27,670 nucleotides of DNA from UBA1731 sp045595285. GTDB taxonomy: Bacteria > Verrucomicrobiota > Kiritimatiellia > RFP12 > UBA1067. Made by a program: the position numbers and the translations under genes. The stretch lies in the NCBI GenBank assembly GCA_045595285.1, contig JAZOAC010000103.1, positions 1-27,670 on the forward strand, in the 5' to 3' direction. The notes beneath the pieces are model-generated. The model had not been told where the DNA came from. It searched no databases and saw only the letters and a list, made by a program, of their open reading frames with translations. This document shows, piece by piece, positions 24,572 to 27,670 of this stretch. The number at the start of each line of letters is the position of its first letter. Within the stretch, counting starts at the first letter, position 1.

Positions 24572-24993
24572 CGCAGGCCCGTGAACTTATCGGCAACGGC
24601 AAGCTGTGGCCCAAGGTCAGAGATTATCTCGTGGCTGGTGGAGAGTTTGAACTGTTTCCGGCCAAGGATCCGTCGCGCCTCAAACTGCTTGATGAATCGA
24701 CACGTGCGTCGATCGGAAAATGGCTGGATGCGATTGCTGCGGCTGATGAATGGCGAAAGATTGTAGACGGTGCCAAGGTGCGTGAATTGAAGGTCGAATA
24801 TCCAGGTGTGTATCCGGATGTGTTCCGATACACAGCCTATTTCGCCAAATGGCGTGGGGTTCTGGATGAGATGGTGCGGATCTCTGCCGCGAAAGGTTGC
24901 CGCGTGTCGCAGGTGGAGTGTCCCGATTTCAACATGGTGATGCTTCTTCTCAAACTGAAATTTCCGGAGGCGTACGAATTATGCTGCTCGTGA
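24556..24993 (+). CDS. Unknown protein in the sctK position
   Basis: Family not recognised. A 145-residue soluble protein, no signal or membrane helix, rich in charged helices, with two aromatic patches (YPGVYPDVFRYTAYFAKWRG) and a hydrophobic C-terminus ending FPEAYELCCS. It lies between sctJ and sctL, where SctK (a poorly conserved sorting-platform linker between SctD/J and SctL) is normally encoded, so it is a positional SctK candidate only. SctK is usually longer (about 200 residues). Its start is preceded by GGAG at nine bases. It overlaps both neighbours. Confidence 0.55.
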   Translation: MDISVTQARELIGNGKLWPKVRDYLVAGGEFELFPAKDPSRLKLLDESTRASIGKWLDAIAAADEWRKIVDGAKVRELKVEYPGVYPDVFRYTAYFAKWRGVLDEMVRISAAKGCRVSQVECPDFNMVMLLLKLKFPEAYELCCS

Positions 24994-25598
24994 AAAGGCA
25001 ATCATTTGAATTGTCGTCTTCTGCCCGTCTCGTGAAGGCAGGGGATGTGCAGACGGTGTGTGATGCCCAGTCCGTCATTGCGGCGGCCGAGGCAGAGGCG
25101 GCGAAACTTGTCGAGGATGCGAAGGCAGCATTCGAGGAGGAGCGGCGCAGGGGTTACGCGAAGGGCTTGGCAGATGTTCAGGCGGAGGTGGCGCGGAGAA
25201 AACTGGAACTAGCGGAGGAGTCGGCCGCGTTCATGGTGTCTGTCGAGGAGAAGATGGGCGACATTGTGATGAAGGCGCTCCGCAAGTGCGTAGATGAGAT
25301 CGGCGACAGGGAACTGGTCGTTCAGATCGTCCGGAAGGTGATGAAGGCTGTCGTACGCAATCAGCGACAGATAACGCTGCGCGTCTCGCCTGACATGGTG
25401 GAGTCCGTCCGTTCGAGGATGAACGGTATACTCGCAGATTTTCCGCTTTTGGATGAAGTGGATGTCCAGGAGGATCCAAGGCTCAAAGGAACCGCATGCG
25501 CCGTTGAAACAGCGGCGGGCATTGCGGATGCCTCCATCGAGACGCAGCTCGCGGCCGTCGAAGAATCGATCAGACGTCGGTTTGCGCGGGAAGGCTGA
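24981..25598 (+). CDS. sctL: T3SS stator protein (SctL/HrpE/FliH family)
   Basis: Cytoplasmic regulator and stator of the T3SS ATPase. The 205 residues have the family order. First comes an N-terminal basic segment (MLLVKRQSFELSSSARLVKA). Then an Ala/Glu-rich coiled coil (about 30-95, AAAEAEAAKLVEDAKAAFEEERRRGYAKG) resembles the b subunit of F-ATPase. A C-terminal globular domain (about 110-200) has VVQIVRKVMKAVVRNQRQITLRVSPD and the CAVETAAGIADASIETQLAAVEESI ending typical of SctL/FliH. ATG 24981 follows GGAGG and overlaps the previous gene; an upstream in-frame extension is rejected. The block ends here without sctN, sctQ or export-gate genes. Confidence 0.85.
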   Translation: MLLVKRQSFELSSSARLVKAGDVQTVCDAQSVIAAAEAEAAKLVEDAKAAFEEERRRGYAKGLADVQAEVARRKLELAEESAAFMVSVEEKMGDIVMKALRKCVDEIGDRELVVQIVRKVMKAVVRNQRQITLRVSPDMVESVRSRMNGILADFPLLDEVDVQEDPRLKGTACAVETAAGIADASIETQLAAVEESIRRRFAREG

Positions 25599-25687
25599 CC
25601 TGTAGCCGCATTGTTGACTAATTAATGCGGACTAGACTCTCCATGGCCTCTTGCAGTCGTGTATGCCGCATCAAAAGCTACTCAGGC

Positions 25688-26470
25688 TTATTTTGTTGCT
25701 TTCCTCTCGAAAATTGAACGATGGCTGCGGCGGTATTCACCCGGTGTCGTCTTGCGGACTGTCTTGAATGCTTTCGTCATGTGGCTTTGGTCGTAGAATC
25801 CGCATTCTTGTGCGATGTCCGATATGAGCATGTTGGATGTCTCTAGAAGTTTGCGGGCGGCGTTTATGCGGGCGTTCATAATATATCTTCCCGGTGTCAT
25901 CTCGAATACCGATTGAAACTTCCGCTTGAACTGGCTTACGGAGCTTCCTGCCATTGTGGCAAGCATTTCCAAGGGAAGGTCATTCATGTAATGTTCCTGG
26001 ATGTACGCCGCCACATCCCTGAGTTTTCCCTGCCATTCATGCACAGAGTCTTTGAGTGTGGTCATTCTGTATAGGCGCATTGTGCCGATTATGTTGCCTT
26101 CGCTGTCTTTCACCGGGAATACGCTTCCCACTGTGAAATGATTGGATTTGTCGGCGGGACGCATCTCAACCTTGTTGAATACGGGCTTTCGCGTTCGCAT
26201 GACTGTCTGATCAAGTTCCATGAACGAGGCACCGTCATTCGGTGAGAAAACCTCGTCAGAACGCATGCCTATTACATCAATTTCGTTTTTTATGTTGCAC
26301 ACCTCACAGTTCCTCTTGTTGAGAACCATGATGCGGCATTCGGTGTCCTTCATGTAGAAGCAGGCGTCCGGCAACGTATTGATGAGACCGATAAAGGCCA
26401 TTGTGTTCTGTCCGCATCTGTTTAGAAAATCCTTCTGCATCTTCTTTCGCTGTTGGGTTGTCATGTACAT
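25688..26470 (-). CDS. PAS-AraC transcriptional regulator
   Basis: A 260-residue regulator. Residues about 20-145 form a PAS-type sensor (INTLPDACFYMKDTECRIMVLNKRNCEVCNI, then a V-FPVKDSEGNIIGTMRLYRM core-strand end). Residues about 155-255 form the AraC double HTH (LPLEMLATMAGSSVSQFKRKFQSVF and ISDIAQECGFYDQSHMTKAFKTVRKTTPGEYR). The sensor has nearby Cys residues (Cys37, Cys44, Cys54, Cys57 region), which could bind a metal or sense redox; that is inference. ATG 26470 is preceded by GGAGG at eight bases. It converges on the T3SS block, with 89 bases between stops. Targets are unknown. Confidence 0.88.
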   Translation of the reverse strand: MYMTTQQRKKMQKDFLNRCGQNTMAFIGLINTLPDACFYMKDTECRIMVLNKRNCEVCNIKNEIDVIGMRSDEVFSPNDGASFMELDQTVMRTRKPVFNKVEMRPADKSNHFTVGSVFPVKDSEGNIIGTMRLYRMTTLKDSVHEWQGKLRDVAAYIQEHYMNDLPLEMLATMAGSSVSQFKRKFQSVFEMTPGRYIMNARINAARKLLETSNMLISDIAQECGFYDQSHMTKAFKTVRKTTPGEYRRSHRSIFERKATK

Positions 26471-26510
26471 GGCGGAAACCTCCGTTTGTAATCTTTTTCT
26501 AAATGACCCT

Positions 26511-26540
26511 ATTTTACATTATCGGCATCTGATAAAACAA
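26511..26540 (-). promoter_or_regulatory. Promoter for the PAS-AraC gene
   Basis: On the minus strand TTGTTT (26540-26535), an 18-base spacer and TAAAAT (26516-26511). The expected leader is about 35 bases and contains GGAGG. A run of T on the plus strand (26541-26550) lies just upstream as poly-A, an UP-element-like tract. Confidence 0.5.
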
Positions 26541-26765
26541 GTTTTTTTTTCGCTGTTTTAAGACTGTACTGAAAGTGCATTTAATGCAGTCAGTTGATTT
26601 GTGTCGCCAAGGAAGATGCCCCTATAATATTCTTCTAACCCAACATTCCATGTTAGATCGTCATTTGAACTTTCTTCATGCCGACAGGTGATTTTATTCC
26701 AAATGTTCCTGCAACACCCGCAACATGCCGTATGAAAACCCGTGTGTGAAAACCTTTGTTCAGAA
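26541..26765. other. AT-richer spacer without recognisable gene
   Basis: About 225 bases with no supportable coding sequence. The palindrome TGCATTTAATGCA at 26577-26589 is the only structure I see. Composition is lower in GC than the coding regions. The 3' part grades into degenerate 15-base repeats. Confidence 0.4.
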
Positions 26766-26915
26766 TCCTGAAAATACCAGAGCCGTTCATCCAACTGCAG
26801 ATAGCCCTACCGGTGAAATCCATACTGCAGGAAAATCCACTGCTGGAAAGCCTACTGCTTAAGTTCTCATGCAGAGAACCTCATGATGAAGTCCTACTGC
26901 TGAAAATCCTGCTGT
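26766..26915. repeat. Degenerate 15-bp tandem repeat tract
   Basis: Units recur at 15-base spacing with a core CCWAC or CTCAT. Cores begin at 26791, 26806, 26821, 26836, 26851 and 26866, then drift by one to three bases. A rough unit is TGCNGRAARTCCTAC. Both strands stay open, as expected from a 15-base period, but the encoded peptide does not resemble a protein. Confidence 0.6.
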
Positions 26916-26953
26916 GGAAAGCTTTATTGCATATTATAGAAAATAAAACCATG

Positions 26954-27148
26954 ACAAGCCCAATCGTAATAGTCCCAACCGTAACATGCCCAATCGTAAT
27001 AGTCCCAACCGTAATAGTCCCAACCGTAACAGACTTAACCGTAACATGCCCAATTGTAACAGGTCCAACCGTAACAGACTTAACCGTAACAGACCTAACC
27101 GTTTGAAGTCCAATCATTGATACTCCAACCATTAGAAATCTGATTGAA
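26954..27148. repeat. 15-bp tandem repeat array (13 units)
   Basis: Thirteen head-to-tail units of exactly 15 bases. The rough consensus is AYAGTCCCAACCGTA; units 2, 4 and 5 (26969, 26999, 27014) are identical or differ by one base, and the last three units decay. Conserved positions are CCAAYCGTAA; variation sits in the first five. Period 15 keeps frames open on both strands (pentapeptide like PTVTD or its reverse), but there is no ribosome site or credible product. Confidence 0.88.
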
Positions 27149-27190
27149 AGCCCCCTCATCCCTTAAGAACCAGTCCGAACCATATTCTCA

Positions 27191-27219
27191 TTGACTTCGC
27201 GATGGGGATGTGGTATCTT
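27191..27219 (+). promoter_or_regulatory. Promoter for the terminal gene
   Basis: TTGACT (27191-27196), a 17-base spacer and TATCTT (27214-27219), the latter preceded by TGG (extended -10). The expected start is about 27226, only three to five bases before the ATG at 27230. Confidence 0.65.
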
Positions 27220-27229
27220 TCCTGCCGCT

Positions 27230-27670
27230 ATGGACAAAGCAGTGAAACGCCATATATTGAAGAAAAGGATCGTCCTCGCCAAGCGCTCGGACGAGCCGAT
27301 GACATTCACCGAACGCGCCCCCAGGTTCTTCAGGTGGTTCGAGGAGGACGTCATGGGCTTCGACTCCGTGGAGTACCGCAGGGAGTTCTGGCGCGAGGCG
27401 TACAGGCACGGGCGCACCATAGGCCATGTGCCGCACACGCTGAGCGACCAGCTGCGCAGGAGGGGCAGGAGAAGCGAAATGGTGCTCTTCGATGCGCTGT
27501 GCATATCTCTTCTCATGGGAGGGGCGTTCGCGATATGGGTCATGAGGCGCAGGATAGACCTGCATCTGCACCGTCTGCGCCGTCCGTCGTACTACGAGAC
27601 TGAGCGTACGCGCAGGCTTGGCCTTACGGAGGAGCGCAGGCGCATCCGCAGACGCACGACGCTCAACCCA
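27230..27670 (+). CDS. Unknown membrane protein, 3' end outside the window
   Basis: Family not recognised. 147 codons are open to the window end with no stop, so the gene is partial. The product is very Arg-rich (for example RRRGRRSE and EERRRIRRR). It has an early basic segment (MDKAVKRHILKKRIVLAKR), an aromatic stretch (RFFRWFEEDVMGF), one membrane helix (about 94-111, LCISLLMGGAFAIWVM) and a charged C-terminal part. This looks like a single-pass inner-membrane protein with a basic cytoplasmic side. GC-rich, third-position-G/C codons support real coding. No ribosome site fits before ATG 27230 and the promoter places the transcript start almost at it, so translation may be leaderless. Confidence 0.6.
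   Translation, partial: MDKAVKRHILKKRIVLAKRSDEPMTFTERAPRFFRWFEEDVMGFDSVEYRREFWREAYRHGRTIGHVPHTLSDQLRRRGRRSEMVLFDALCISLLMGGAFAIWVMRRRIDLHLHRLRRPSYYETERTRRLGLTEERRRIRRRTTLNP

Noticed and set aside
25607..25630. Hairpin CCGCATT/AATGCGG as terminator between sctL and the PAS-AraC gene
   Set aside because: Only seven pairs with a ten-base loop and no T run on either strand; too weak to annotate.
26954..27148. CRISPR array
   Set aside because: Units are 15 bases, contiguous, without unique spacers, and no cas genes are nearby.

Overview
This window reads as a chromosome segment of a GC-rich (roughly 55-60% in most genes), Gram-negative, gut- or sediment-type bacterium of the PVC group. A Kiritimatiellota-like lineage is my best guess. 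The grounds are indirect: a Tat-exported Gfo/Idh oxidoreductase, a DUF4838 protein, a large secreted beta-helix-like protein, PEGA and FHA proteins beside a TadC homologue, BatD-like aerotolerance proteins and non-flagellar type III secretion (T3SS) genes all in one stretch. No rRNA or other decisive marker is present.

Region 1 (106-10177) looks like a glycan- or sugar-use locus. A XylR-like regulator (periplasmic-binding-protein fold plus AraC helix-turn-helix) is read leftwards. Divergently come an MFS sugar porter, a PIG-L/LmbE-type deacetylase, a Tat-signal Gfo/Idh/MocA oxidoreductase, an orphan lipoprotein, a large secreted beta-helix-like protein and a secreted DUF4838 protein. The 5' end of the beta-helix gene contains what looks like domains V and VI of a group II intron. 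Just after the DUF4838 stop lies a relic of an IS630-type transposase.

Region 2 (10178-12655) holds class II fructose-bisphosphate aldolase, with a clear promoter and terminator, and a divergent ApbE-like flavin transferase followed by a terminator.

Region 3 (12633-19625) starts with an extended -10 promoter and tRNA-Arg(CCT). A tightly packed run follows: tadC-like, an FHA membrane protein, a five-repeat PEGA protein, tlyA, a small ExbD-like lipoprotein and ligA. tadC begins six bases after the tRNA CCA.

Region 4 (19715-25598) has ilvE, a small coiled-coil membrane protein, an unusual BatD-TPR-membrane-BatD-SH3 protein, then a promoter and leader hairpin in front of a short T3SS block (sctJ-like, TPR protein, unknown in the sctK position, sctL). 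No ATPase or export-gate genes follow.

Region 5 (25688-27670) has a PAS-AraC regulator read leftwards, an AT-richer spacer with two tracts of 15-bp repeats, and a promoter driving a nearly leaderless unknown gene that runs off the window.

Recurring themes are -10 elements of the form TATAAT or TGGTATNNT with poor or variable -35 boxes, and several genes whose predicted transcripts have almost no leader.
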